Shown here piece after piece: positions 25,411 to 35,300 of a stretch of 64,000 bases of DNA. Each line of letters starts with the position of its first letter. The stretch's first letter is position 1. Position numbers and translations under genes: made by a program. Origin of the DNA: Sphingomonas taxi (GTDB lineage Bacteria; Pseudomonadota; Alphaproteobacteria; Sphingomonadales; Sphingomonadaceae); assembly GCA_003243195.1 (NCBI GenBank), contig QFQI01000007.1, forward strand, positions 1-64,000, given 5' to 3'. The notes under the pieces were generated by a model. It saw only the letters and a program-made list of their open reading frames with translations, was not told the DNA's origin and made no database searches.

Positions 25411-25907
25411 CGCGCGCGAGCGGCCTGTCGCGCCCCGCCGCGGCGGCGATCGTCGCGGGGGTGCTGGGCGTCAGCGCGCTTCTCGGCCGTCGCAACGCAC
25501 CCGATCCGCAGCACCCGGCGATTCGTCGCTGGTACCGGCGGCTCGACAAGCCGGGGTTCACGCCGCCCGACGCGGCGTTCGGCATGGTGTGGCCGGTGCT
25601 GGAAACCGGGCTGGCGATCGGTGGCTATCGCCTGCTGCGCCGGCCCTCCGGCAGCGATCGTAACGCGGCGGCGGGGTTGTGGCTGCTCAACACCGCGATG
25701 GTCGGCGGCTGGACCGAGCTGTTCTTCCGTCGGCGCAGGCTGGGCGCGAGCGCGCTGGCGTCGGGGGCGATGATCGCGACCGGGGCGGCCTATGCCGCGA
25801 GCGCGGCGAAGGTCGACCGGCCGGCGGCGGCGCTGGCGGTGCCGTTCGTGGCGTGGCTCGGCTTCGCGACGCTGCTGGCGGAGCGGGTGTGGGCGCGCAA
25901 CAGGTAG
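25407..25907 (+). CDS. tspO: TspO/MBR family tryptophan-rich sensory protein
   Basis: A 166-residue membrane protein with five predicted helices. The TspO signature RWYRRLDKPGFTPPDAAFG, then MVWPVLE, is clear, and later Trp-containing segments (AGLWLLN, GGWTELFF) fit. TspO proteins bind porphyrins and respond to oxidative or light stress. Coupling to a glutaredoxin gene fits a redox or tetrapyrrole stress role. The N-terminus carries an extra hydrophobic segment. Confidence 0.88.
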   Translation: MTRASGLSRPAAAAIVAGVLGVSALLGRRNAPDPQHPAIRRWYRRLDKPGFTPPDAAFGMVWPVLETGLAIGGYRLLRRPSGSDRNAAAGLWLLNTAMVGGWTELFFRRRRLGASALASGAMIATGAAYAASAAKVDRPAAALAVPFVAWLGFATLLAERVWARNR

Positions 25908-25943
25908 ATCGCCTGTCAGGGGGTGGCGCCCGTTTCCCCGCGA

Positions 25944-27251
25944 CTATGCCGCGATCCGCCGTTCTCGCCCGACCATCACCGTCGCCAGCGCCCCCAGCAG
26001 CATGAGCGCGCCGCCCAGCAGGATCACGCCGCGTGCGTCCCCGCCCAGCTGCGCGCGGTAGAACAATGGCACCGACAGGCTCTCGATCATCATCGGGATG
26101 ACGATGAACATGTTGAAGATCCCCATGTAGACGCCGTTGCGCGCCGGCGGGATCATGCCGGTCAGCATGATGTACGGATTGCCCATCATCCCCGCCCAGC
26201 CGATGCCGATGCCGACCATCGCCACGAATAGCCAGCCCTCCGACGACAGCGCCGGGATCGCCAGCATCGCCGCCCCCGACGCGGTGAGGCAGCAGGCATG
26301 GACGCGCTTCGCCCCATGCCGGCGCGCCAGCGGCATCAGCGCGAGCGCCGCGACGAAGGCGATCGCGTTGTAGAAGGCGCCGAGCTGCCCGACCGTCAGC
26401 ACGGTGTCGCGGAACGCGGTGCTGCCCGTGTCGGTCGCGCCGTGCAGCGAACGGGCGAGCGCGAAGGTGATGAACTGCCAGTAAGCGAACATCGCATACC
26501 ATTGGCACAGCATCGCCAGCGCCAGTTGCCGCATCGGCTTCGGCATGTCGACCAGCGCGACCTTCAGGTCGGCGAGCGCGCCGCGCAGGCTGAGCGGTTC
26601 GGCGTCCATCCGCGCCTGCTCCTCGGGCGGCAGCGGCAGTTCGGGGACGCGCCATACCGACCACAGGATCGTCGACAGCGACATGACCGCGCCGATCAGG
26701 AACGCGATGCGGGTGATGTCGGGGATGCCATTGGCATCGACCGCATCCTTGTCGAACCCGATCCACACCAGCAGCGACGGCGACAGGTAGGAGAGCGTCT
26801 GCGCCAGTCCGGTGAACGCCGATTGCGTCAGGAATCCGGTGGCGCGCTGGTCCGCCGCCAGCCGGTCGCCGACATAGGCGCGATACGGCTCCATCGTGAC
26901 GTTGTTGGCGGCGTCGAGGATCCACAACAGGCTGGCGGCGACCCACAGCGCGCGGCTGTACGGCATCGCGAATAGGCACAGGCTGCACAGGATCGCGCCG
27001 ATCAGGAAATAGGGCGTGCGGCGCCCGAGGCGCGTGTTGGTGCGGTCGCTCATCGCGCCGATCAGCGGCTGGACCAGCAGGCCCGTCACCGGGCCAGCGA
27101 GCCACAGCAGCGGCAGCGTCGCCTCGTCCGCGCCGAGATAGCCGTAGATCGGCGCCATATTGGCCTGTTGCAGCCCGAACGAGAATTGCAGGCCCAGGAA
27201 GCCGAGGTTCATCTCGACGATGCGCGCGAGCGACAGGCGTGGCTTGGTCAT
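25944..27251 (-). CDS. MFS sugar transporter, SLC45/sucrose-maltose type
   Basis: An inner-membrane symporter of 435 residues with 12 helices. The N-terminus (NLGFLGLQFSFGLQQANMAPIYGYLGA) and GPVTGLLVQPLIGAMSDR are characteristic of bacterial sucrose/maltose relatives of SLC45. It is probably the importer for the sugar used by the adjacent amylosucrase-like enzyme, in the position of SuxC in Xanthomonas. ATG 27251 is preferred over 27260 because AGAAGG then has suitable spacing. It is last in a LacI-GH13-MFS gene row. Confidence 0.87.
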   Translation of the reverse strand: MTKPRLSLARIVEMNLGFLGLQFSFGLQQANMAPIYGYLGADEATLPLLWLAGPVTGLLVQPLIGAMSDRTNTRLGRRTPYFLIGAILCSLCLFAMPYSRALWVAASLLWILDAANNVTMEPYRAYVGDRLAADQRATGFLTQSAFTGLAQTLSYLSPSLLVWIGFDKDAVDANGIPDITRIAFLIGAVMSLSTILWSVWRVPELPLPPEEQARMDAEPLSLRGALADLKVALVDMPKPMRQLALAMLCQWYAMFAYWQFITFALARSLHGATDTGSTAFRDTVLTVGQLGAFYNAIAFVAALALMPLARRHGAKRVHACCLTASGAAMLAIPALSSEGWLFVAMVGIGIGWAGMMGNPYIMLTGMIPPARNGVYMGIFNMFIVIPMMIESLSVPLFYRAQLGGDARGVILLGGALMLLGALATVMVGRERRIAA

Positions 27252-27333
27252 CTCACGCATCCTTCTTGCCTTGCGTCATTCCGCCGGCGCGGGAAGGACG
27301 GACGGGTGCGCGAACGGGACCATGCCACCATCG

Positions 27334-29100
27334 TCACCCCTCCAGCCACACGACACCCCATGCCGGAACGGTGTCGCAGGGTCCGCCCGTCAGCCGGTCG
27401 CGTCCCGCGCCGCCCAGCGGCAGCGCGCGATCGCCGAAGTTGAGGAACACCCGGTCGCCGCCGCATGCCACGCCCAGCAGCGCGTCGTGGCCGGTCGCGA
27501 TCGCCACCGGCGCGCCCGCCCCGCCGCTGGCGATCCGCGCCGCGCGCAGGGCGGACAGGTCGGCGGTGATGCGCCGCGCCGCCGCGCCGTCCAGCGCCGC
27601 CCAGTCCATCCGCGGGCGATGGAGCCAGCGGCCCTCGTGGGCGCGCGCCGGATCGTCGGCATAGCCATGGTCGTTCAGCAACCCCGCCTCGTCGCCCATA
27701 TAGGTGGTGGCCAGTCCCCCGGTGGCGATCGGCAGCGCATTCAGCAGCGCGATGCGCCGGAACGCCGCCTCTCGCGCCGCAGCGTCCTGCGCCGCCTCCA
27801 GTCCGGCGAGCGAGGCTAGCGTGCCGTTGCTGCCGTGCAGCGCCGCACCATCCGACTGGAAGGGCGCGCCACGCGCCCAGCTACCGTCCGCCCCTTCCAG
27901 GAAGCGCGCCGCCGCCTTCAGCCGCGCCTCCGGTGCCGGGTCGATCGCGCGCAGGTCGCCCAGTACCGCACCCCAGCCGATGTCGTCGTGGCAGCGCGCA
28001 TAGCTGAGCCAGTTGGCGCCGCGCGGCAGCCCGCCGCTCGCCCGCACGATCGCGGCGGGTAGCGCCGCCGACTGTTCGGCCAACCCCACCCAGCCGGCGA
28101 TCATCAGCGAATTGTTGTAGACCAGGTGGCATTCGGGTTCGAACCCGTCGCCGTCGTCCTGCCCGAAATAGGGCGCGACGAACGCGGTCGGCACGATCGC
28201 CTCGGCCTTCAGCAGCGTCGCCGGCGCGACGATGTCCAGCGCGGCGCGAAGCGCGCGCACGATGTAATGCGCCTCTGGCCGGTTGCGGCAATCGGTGCCG
28301 GCCTGCTTCCACAGGAAGGCGGTGCTGTCGAGCCGGAACGCCTCGAACCCGTGGTTGGCGAGGCGCAGCGCATTGTCGAGCATCGCCAGGAAGACGTGCG
28401 GGTTGCGCCAGTTCAGATCCCATTGGAAGGGGTAGAAGGTCGTCCACACATGTCCGCCCATCTCCGGCACCGGCGTAAAATTCCCGGGCGCGGTCGTCGG
28501 GAAAACCTGCGGCAGCTCGGCCTCGCGCGCCCGCGCCTCGGCGGCGTCCACCACGATGTAGAAGTCGCGATAATGCGGGTCGCCGGCGCGCGCGGCCCGC
28601 GCCCAGCGATGGTCGTCGGCGGTGTGGTTCAGCGCCAGGTCGACGCACAGGCTGATCCCGCCGGCACGCAGCCGTTCGGCCAGCCGCTCGACATCCGCCA
28701 TGCTGCCCAGTTGCGGCTCGATGTCCAGATAATCCGCGACCGCGAACCCGCCGTCGCTGTCGCCATTACGCGCCTTCAGCAGCGCCAGCAGGTGCAGGTA
28801 ACGGACGCCGAGCGACTCGAGGTGATCGACATGTGCCGCCAGCCCGTCGACCGTGCCGGCGAAGCGATCGACATAGGTGGAATAGCCGAGCATGTCGGGG
28901 CGCACGAACCAGTCGGGGTCGGCAACGCGCGCATCGTCGAGCGCCAGCATCGCCGCGGGCCGTTCGGCCGCGCGGTCGCACAGCAGCGCGCGGGTACGCT
29001 CCCACCATTCGCCGGCATCGGCCCGCTCGCCGTAGAGGCGGTCGATCTGACGCCGGAGCCGCGGTCCGATCGCGGCGAGGCGCTGCTCCATCGTCATCAT
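27334..29100 (-). CDS. GH13 amylosucrase / sucrose hydrolase-like enzyme
   Basis: A 588-residue protein. The N-terminal helical domain (RLRRQIDRLYG to RPDMLGYSTYVDRFAGT) and (beta/alpha)8 barrel match GH13 subfamily 4. Conserved regions are CVDLALNHTADDH, FEAFRLDST (nucleophile Asp), LLKAEAIV (acid/base Glu) and YARCHDDIGW (transition-state Asp). No signal peptide is present, so it acts on imported sucrose, hydrolysing it or making alpha-glucan plus fructose. The choice between amylosucrase and sucrose hydrolase cannot be made by eye. Confidence 0.88.
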   Translation of the reverse strand: MMTMEQRLAAIGPRLRRQIDRLYGERADAGEWWERTRALLCDRAAERPAAMLALDDARVADPDWFVRPDMLGYSTYVDRFAGTVDGLAAHVDHLESLGVRYLHLLALLKARNGDSDGGFAVADYLDIEPQLGSMADVERLAERLRAGGISLCVDLALNHTADDHRWARAARAGDPHYRDFYIVVDAAEARAREAELPQVFPTTAPGNFTPVPEMGGHVWTTFYPFQWDLNWRNPHVFLAMLDNALRLANHGFEAFRLDSTAFLWKQAGTDCRNRPEAHYIVRALRAALDIVAPATLLKAEAIVPTAFVAPYFGQDDGDGFEPECHLVYNNSLMIAGWVGLAEQSAALPAAIVRASGGLPRGANWLSYARCHDDIGWGAVLGDLRAIDPAPEARLKAAARFLEGADGSWARGAPFQSDGAALHGSNGTLASLAGLEAAQDAAAREAAFRRIALLNALPIATGGLATTYMGDEAGLLNDHGYADDPARAHEGRWLHRPRMDWAALDGAAARRITADLSALRAARIASGGAGAPVAIATGHDALLGVACGGDRVFLNFGDRALPLGGAGRDRLTGGPCDTVPAWGVVWLEG

Positions 29101-29180
29101 GTGGGATCCTGTGATGTCATGTCAGGCCCTCACCATGGATGCGGCCTTCTGCGAGGCCGGACGATCAGCGGCATAGCTAC

Positions 29181-29222
29181 TCCGCAATCGTTTGCAAAGC
29201 GCTTTCCGTCGACGATTGCGGA
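29181..29222. promoter_or_regulatory. LacI-type operator region with 11-bp inverted repeat
   Basis: TCCGCAATCGT (29181-29191) and ACGATTGCGGA (29212-29222) are perfect inverted repeats. Between them lie TTTGCAAA and the palindrome AAAGCGCTTT (29197-29206), typical of LacI/GalR-family sites. The region lies between the LacI gene and the amylosucrase-like gene, so it probably controls the latter. Confidence 0.6.
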
Positions 29223-29230
29223 TCAGGGTG

Positions 29231-30214
29231 TCAGGCGGAGGCGCGCACGATCAGTTGCGGCGGAACGATCGCCGATGCGGCCGGCTCGCCGGCGATGCGG
29301 TTCAGCAGCGTGTCGACAAGCAGCGCGGTGCCGGTCACCAGATCCTGGCGGATGGTGGTGAGCGGCGGGGAGGTATGCGCCGCCAGCGTCACATCGTCAT
29401 AGCCGACCACCGCCACCGCGCCGGGCACATCCAGCCCGGCCTCCGTCAGCGCGCGCAGCACGCTCATCGCCGCCACGTCGGACGCGGCGAAGATCGCGTC
29501 CGGCGCCGTTCCCGACGCCAGCCGCGCCCGCATCGTGGCATGGACGTGATCGGGCGCCATTTCGCAGGCCAGCACCTCCACCTCGCACCCGGCGGCGTCC
29601 GCCACCGCCCTGAAGCCGGTCAGGCGATCCGCGAATTCGGGTGGGCCGGGGTCGCCGACGAACAGCAGCCGCCGTCGTCCCAGCCCCAGCAGGTGCTCGC
29701 CCACCATGCGCCCGCCGAGGATATTGTCGGACCCGATCGTCAGGTGGCGTTGTCCAGGCCGGTTGACGCCCCATACCACCATCGGCGCATAGCGCGCGGC
29801 GACGCGCTCGATCGTGTCATACTGGTCGGACTGTCCGACCAGCAGCAGCCCGTCGACCCGCCCGCTGTCCACCAGCCGGTCCAGCCATTCGTCGCCGTCG
29901 GGCAGCACGCGCGAGAGCAGGATGTCGTAGCCGCGATCGACCAGCCGGTCGGCCAGAAAGCCGAGCAGGGTGAGGAAGAACGGGTCGGTCAGGTGCTGCG
30001 TGCGCGCATGGCCCAGCGGCATGGCGAGCGCGATCGCGCCGGTGCTGCGCAGCCGGAGGTTGCGGGCAAGCTGGTTGGGGCGCACGCCATGTTCGCGCGC
30101 CATCGCGCGAATCCGCTCCTGCGTCGTCTTGCTGACCGACGGATGGCCGGACAGCGCGCGCGACACCGTGGCGGTGGAAACCCCCGCCAGCACCGCGAGG
30201 TCGGCCAGCTTCAT
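29231..30214 (-). CDS. LacI family transcriptional regulator of the sucrose-type locus
   Basis: A 327-residue protein. The helix-turn-helix MKLADLAVLAGVSTATVSRAL begins at ATG 30214. The hinge helix is NQLARNLRLRST. The effector domain shows VDGLLLVGQSDQY, DAIFAASDVAAMSVL and VAVVGYDDVTLAAHTSPPLTTIRQD. A TTG at 30226 is an alternative start. Its place matches SuxR of the Xanthomonas sux locus. The likely target is the palindromic region at 29181-29222. Confidence 0.92.
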   Translation of the reverse strand: MKLADLAVLAGVSTATVSRALSGHPSVSKTTQERIRAMAREHGVRPNQLARNLRLRSTGAIALAMPLGHARTQHLTDPFFLTLLGFLADRLVDRGYDILLSRVLPDGDEWLDRLVDSGRVDGLLLVGQSDQYDTIERVAARYAPMVVWGVNRPGQRHLTIGSDNILGGRMVGEHLLGLGRRRLLFVGDPGPPEFADRLTGFRAVADAAGCEVEVLACEMAPDHVHATMRARLASGTAPDAIFAASDVAAMSVLRALTEAGLDVPGAVAVVGYDDVTLAAHTSPPLTTIRQDLVTGTALLVDTLLNRIAGEPAASAIVPPQLIVRASA

Positions 30215-30303
30215 CGACGCGGACAATAGGCTATTTCTCCGAAACGCGATGCGACGACCTTAGAGTCCGTTTGGAAAGGCGTCGAGACGCGTTTCGCGGC
30301 GCC

Positions 30304-30336
30304 GGCTGCGCCTTGTTGCGTGCGGCAAGCGCAGCC
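30304..30336 (-). terminator. Hairpin after the TetR gene of the efflux operon
   Basis: GGCTGCGCCTTG (30304-30315) pairs with CAAGCGCAGCC (30326-30336) with one bulge, 6 bp beyond the TetR stop at 30343. There is no T run. Confidence 0.45.
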
Positions 30337-30342
30337 GCGCGG

Positions 30343-31011
30343 TCACTCGGCGGGCGCGGTGCGCGCGATCGCCCCGATCTCGCTGTCGATGAACGACATC
30401 AGCAGGTCCAGCGCTTCGGGCGCCGCGCCGCTTATGTGGAGCAGACGCCGCTGGCACATCCCGCCGGCGATGATGTCGATCGACTTGGCCAGCCGGGCGA
30501 CGCGCTGCTGGTCGACGTTGCCGGGGGTGATGATGTTCAGCGCGCGGACCAGTTGCTGGCGCAGGCGGGTGTCCACCGCCTGGAAGATCGCGGCGACGCG
30601 CGGATTGCGTGCCGCCTCGGCCATGATCTCCGTCACCAGCCGCGTGTCGCCCATGTCGTCGCACGCGATGAAGCGCGCGATCCATTCGCGCACCATGTCG
30701 CGGTCCGCGGTGCAGCGCGCCGCGCGCAACTTGTCCGCGGCAAGGAGTTCGTCGAGATCGTGTTCGACCAGCGCGGCGACGATCGCCTCCTTGTTGGCGA
30801 AATCGCGATAGATCTGCCCGACCAGCACGCCCGAGCGTTCCGACAGGCGCGCCATGCTGGTGGCATGGAAGCCATGTTCGGCGAAAAGTTCGCGCGCGGC
30901 CTGAACAATCCGCGCGCGCCGGGCGTTCGCCTTGCCGCTGCGGTCACGTGGCACGTGTGTTTCCGAGTCCGCGTCACCCTCCCGGTGTTCGACCATATTG
31001 TCGTCCGACAT
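30343..31011 (-). CDS. TetR/AcrR family repressor, divergent to RND efflux operon
   Basis: A 222-residue protein. A roughly 30-residue polar N-terminal extension precedes the TetR DNA-binding domain (RIVQAARELFAEHGFHATSMARLSERSGVLVGQIYRDFANKEAIV). ATG 31011 has AGGAAG upstream; the frame continues to 31164 but would run through the operator. The effector domain has LVTEIMAEAARNP and IIAGGMCQRRLL. The divergent arrangement with adaptor, pump and channel genes makes it their local repressor. Confidence 0.92.
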   Translation of the reverse strand: MSDDNMVEHREGDADSETHVPRDRSGKANARRARIVQAARELFAEHGFHATSMARLSERSGVLVGQIYRDFANKEAIVAALVEHDLDELLAADKLRAARCTADRDMVREWIARFIACDDMGDTRLVTEIMAEAARNPRVAAIFQAVDTRLRQQLVRALNIITPGNVDQQRVARLAKSIDIIAGGMCQRRLLHISGAAPEALDLLMSFIDSEIGAIARTAPAE

Positions 31012-31057
31012 CGTCTTCCTGTCTTGACGCTGCCATCTCTTCGCAGTAGCAGCATTC

Positions 31058-31077
31058 GTGAGTGAGCGATCATTCAC
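31058..31077. promoter_or_regulatory. TetR-type operator between repressor and efflux genes
   Basis: GTGAGTGAGCGATCATTCAC is an imperfect 20-bp palindrome (7 of 8 arm positions pair). It ends 20 bp before the adaptor start codon. Confidence 0.65.
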
Positions 31078-31097
31078 ATACTTCAAAAGAGATGTCC

Positions 31098-32312
31098 ATG
31101 TTGAAAATGGGGCCGAAATCAGGGTTCGCGCTGACGGCGCTGCTGCTTGCACCGCTGACGGCATGCGGCGGCGGCGACAAGGCGCAGCAGCAACAGCAGC
31201 AGCCCGCGGGACCGCCGCAGGTGAGCGTGGTGACCGTGCAGCCGCAGGCGGTGACGCTGACCACCGTGCTGCCGGGGCGCACCAGCGCCTATGAGACCTC
31301 GGAGGTGCGCCCGCAGGTCAACGGCCTCATCACCGCGCGGCTGTTCACCGAGGGGGACCAGGTGCGGGCCGGCCAGCCGCTGTACCGCATCGATGCGCAG
31401 CCGTACCAGGCGCAGGTCGCCAATGCCCGCGCCGCGCTGGCCCGTGCGCGGGCGGCGATCGCTTCCAGCGCCGCGCTCCAGCGCCGCTATGGCGAGCTGG
31501 TGAAGATCAACGCGATCGCGCGGCAGGATTTCGAGAATGCGGTGACCTCCGCCGAGCAGGCGCGCGCCGATGTCGCCGCGCAGCAGGCGGCGCTGCGCTC
31601 CGCGGAGATCGACCTTGCGCGCACCACGATCCGCGCGCCGATCTCCGGGCGGATCGGGCGGTCGGTGGCGACCACCGGCGCGCTGGTGAGCTCCGCCCAG
31701 ACGAACGCGCTGACGACGATCCAGCGCATCGACCCGGTCTATGTCGACGTGACGCAGTCGAGCGCCGACCTGCTGCGCCTGCGCCAGCAACTCGCGGCCG
31801 GCGATCTGTCGCGCGGCGGCAAGGCGGCGCGCGTGCAGTTGCGGCTGGAGGACGGCTCCGTCTATCCGATCCAGGGCACGATGCAGTTCGCCGATGTCAG
31901 CGTCGATCCGGCCACGGGTACGCAGACGATCCGCGCGCTGTTCCCCAATCCGCGCGGGCTGTTGCTGCCCGGCATGTACGTGCGCGCCGAGCTGGTGCAA
32001 GGTACGCAGTCGGACGCGATCCTGGTGCCGCAGCGTGCCGTGACACGTGACGAGCGCGGCAATCCGACCGCGATGGTCGTGGGCGCCGACGGCAAGCTCC
32101 AGTCGCGCGCGCTGACCGCGCCACGCACGATCGGCGAGAGCTGGCTGGTCACCGCCGGGCTGAAGCCGGGCGACAAGGTCGTGGTCGAGGGTGCGATGAT
32201 GCTGCGTCCCGGCATGCCGGTGAAGGCGGTGGCATGGTCGCCGAACGCCGCGTCGCAGCAGGGGCAGCAGCCCGGCGCCGCGCCGCAGGGCCAGCAGGCC
32301 GCAGGAAAGTAA
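31098..32312 (+). CDS. RND efflux periplasmic adaptor subunit (MexA/AcrA type)
   Basis: A 404-residue lipoprotein with a signal ending in the lipobox LTAC. A Gln-rich stretch (KAQQQQQQ) follows. The membrane-fusion domains are in order: beta-barrel start VSVVTVQPQAVTLTTVLPGRT, lipoyl half-motifs, an alpha-hairpin (ARARAAIASSAALQRRY to SAEQARADVAAQQ) and a C-terminal barrel ending in a Gln/Gly-rich tail. It bridges the pump and outer-membrane channel. ATG 31098 follows AAAGAG at 6 bp. Confidence 0.93.
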   Translation: MLKMGPKSGFALTALLLAPLTACGGGDKAQQQQQQPAGPPQVSVVTVQPQAVTLTTVLPGRTSAYETSEVRPQVNGLITARLFTEGDQVRAGQPLYRIDAQPYQAQVANARAALARARAAIASSAALQRRYGELVKINAIARQDFENAVTSAEQARADVAAQQAALRSAEIDLARTTIRAPISGRIGRSVATTGALVSSAQTNALTTIQRIDPVYVDVTQSSADLLRLRQQLAAGDLSRGGKAARVQLRLEDGSVYPIQGTMQFADVSVDPATGTQTIRALFPNPRGLLLPGMYVRAELVQGTQSDAILVPQRAVTRDERGNPTAMVVGADGKLQSRALTAPRTIGESWLVTAGLKPGDKVVVEGAMMLRPGMPVKAVAWSPNAASQQGQQPGAAPQGQQAAGK

Positions 32313-32318
32313 CGCCTC

Positions 32319-35300
32319 ATGTCCCGCTATTTCATCGACCGGCCCATTTTCGCATGGGTCATTGCCGTCGTGCTGATGCTGGCGGGGGTCATCGCGATCC
32401 GCAGCCTGCCGATCGCGCAATTCCCGGAGATCGCGCCGCCCGCCGTCGCGATCTCCGCCACCTATCCGGGCGCCGATGCCGAAACGCTGGAGCGCACCAC
32501 CACGCAGGTCATCGAGCAGCAACTGCGCGGCATCGATAATCTGCGCTATTTCTCCTCCACGTCGTCGTCGGCGGGGCTGGTCACGATCACGCTGACCTTC
32601 GAACAGGGCACCGACCCCGACATCGCGCAGGTGCAGGTCCAGAACAAGCTGCAGGCCGCGACCCCGCTGCTGCCGCAGGAAGTGCAGCGTCAGGGCATCC
32701 AGGTCACCAAGTCGGCCGCCAGCTTCCTGGCGGTGGTCGGGCTGGTGTCCGAGGACGGATCGCACAACAACAACGACCTGGCCGACATGGTGGTGTCGAA
32801 GTTCCAGGATCCGATCAGCCGGGTCAGCGGCGTGGGCGAGTTGCAGGTGTTCGGATCGCAATATGCGATGCGCATCTGGGTCGACCCGCTGAAGCTCAAC
32901 AATTACGCGCTGACCGTCGCCGACGTGACCAGCGCGGTGCAGGCGCAGAACGCGCAGGTGTCCGCCGGGCAGATCGGCGCACAGCCGGCGCCCAAGGAGC
33001 AGATGCTCAACGCCACCGTTTCCGTGCAGTCGCGATTGCAGACGCCCGAGGAATTCGGCGCGATCCGCCTGAAGACCTCCGCGGACGGCGCGGTGGTGCG
33101 GCTGCGCGACGTGGCGCGCGTCGAGATCGGCGCGGAGAATTACGGGTTCGACGTCGCCTACAACGGCAAGCCCGCCGCCGGCTTCGGCGTGCGGCTGGCC
33201 ACCGGCGCCAACGCGCTCGACACCGTGGATGCGGTGAAGGCGCGCGCGGCGGAGATCGGCAAGACGCTGCCGCCCGACGTCAAGCTGATCTACCCGTATG
33301 ACATCACGCCGTTCGTGCGCCTGTCGGTGGAGCAGGTGATCCACACGCTGATCGAGGCGGTGGTGCTGGTCTTCCTCGTCATGTTCCTGTTCCTCCAGAA
33401 CTGGCGCGCGACCATCATCCCGACGATTGCGGTGCCGGTGGTGCTGCTGGGCACGTTCGCGGTGATGGCGCTGGCGGGATATACCATCAACACGCTGACG
33501 CTGTTCGGCATGGTGCTGGCGATCGGCCTGCTGGTCGACGACGCGATCGTCGTCGTCGAGAACGTCGAGCGCCTGATCGTCGAGGAGCACCTTCCGCCCA
33601 AGGAGGCGGCGCGCAAGTCGATGGACGAGATCAGCGGCGCGCTGATCGGCATCGGGCTGGTGCTGTCGGCGGTGTTCCTGCCGATGGCGTTCTTCGGCGG
33701 GTCGACCGGCGTCATCTATCGCCAGTTCTCGATCACGATCGTGTCGGCGATGGTGCTGTCGGTGGCCGTCGCGCTGATCCTGACGCCGGCGCTGTGCGCG
33801 ACGATCCTGAAGCCGCACGACCCCAAGAAGGGGCAGGGCAAGGGGCCGCTCGCGCGCTTCTTCCGCTGGTTCAACGATCGCTTCGACCGCGCGCAGCACA
33901 AGTACGAAGGCGGCGTGAAGCGCACCGCGCGCAGCTGGAAGCGCTCGATGCTGGTGTACCTGCTGATCGTCGCGGGCATGGCGGTCATCATGCTGCGACT
34001 GCCCAGCGGCTTCCTGCCCGAAGAGGATCAGGGCGTCGTCCTCGCGCTGGTACAGGGGCCGGCGGGGTCGACCACCGCGCGCACCGACAAGGGGCTGGCG
34101 ATGACGCGCGAGCACTTCCTGAAGAAGGAAGCGGCGAACGTGAACGGCGTCTTCACCATCAACGGCTTCAGCTTCGCGGGGCAGGGGCAGAATGCCGGCC
34201 TGGTGTTCGTCAACCTGAAGCCGTGGGAGGATCGCAGCGGCGGCGAGAGTCGCGCGCAGGCGATCGTCGGCCGCGCGATGGCCGCCTTCTCGCAATACAA
34301 GGACGGGCTGATCTTCGCGCTGATCCCGCCGGCGGTGCAGGAGCTGGGCAACGCCACCGGCTTTGACGTGCAGCTCGTCGACACCGGCGGCATCGGCCAC
34401 GAGAAGCTGTTGCAGGCGCGCAACATGATGCTGGGCATGGCCGCGCAGGACAAGCGGCTGGCGCAGGTCCGTCCGCTCAGCCTGGACGATGCGCCGCAGC
34501 TCAAGGTGAAGATCGACGAGGACAAGGCGCGCGCGCTGGGGCTGGACCTCGCCGACGTCAACTCGACGATCGCGACCGCATGGGGCGGCGGCTACATCAA
34601 CGACTTCATCGACCGCGGTCGCGTGAAGCGCGTCTATGTGCAGAACGACACCCAGTATCGCATGAGCCCGGAGGCGGTCGGCGACCTGTACGTGCGCAGC
34701 GCGAACGGCCAGATGGCGCCGTTCACCGCCTTCTCGACGCAGGAATGGTCGAACGCGCCGGTGCAGCTGACCCGCTACAATGGCCAGCCGGCGATGCAGA
34801 TCCAGGGTTCGCCCGGCGCCGGGGAGAGCACCGGCGCGGCGATGGAGGCGTTGCAGGAGATCCACGCCAAGCTGCCGCCGGGCACGACGCTGGAATGGAC
34901 CGGCCTGTCATATGAGGAGAAGCTGTCGGGCGGGCAGGCGCCGGCGCTGTACGGCCTGTCGCTGCTGATCGTGTTCCTGTGCCTCGCCGCGCTCTACGAA
35001 AGCTGGTCGGCGCCGATCTCGGTGCTGCTGGTGGTGCCGCTGGGCGTCCTCGGCGCGGTGCTGGCGGCATGGCTGACGGGGCTGAACAACGACATCTACC
35101 TGCAGGTCGGGCTCATCACCACGATCGGCGTGTCGGCCAAGAACGCGATCCTGATCGTCGAGTTCGCCGAGGAGCGGCTTGCCGAGGGGATGAGTCCGTT
35201 CGAGGCGGCGGTGGAGGCGGCGAAGCTGCGGCTGCGCCCGATCCTGATGACGTCGCTGGCGTTCATCTTCGGCGTGCTGCCGCTGGCGGTGTCGACCGGC

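Noticed and set aside
31119..34865. A very long open frame (over 1200 codons) on the minus strand across the RND operon
   Set aside because: It is antisense to well-supported adaptor and pump genes. Its translation is rich in Arg, His and Gln and has no domain. Long antisense frames are expected at this GC content.
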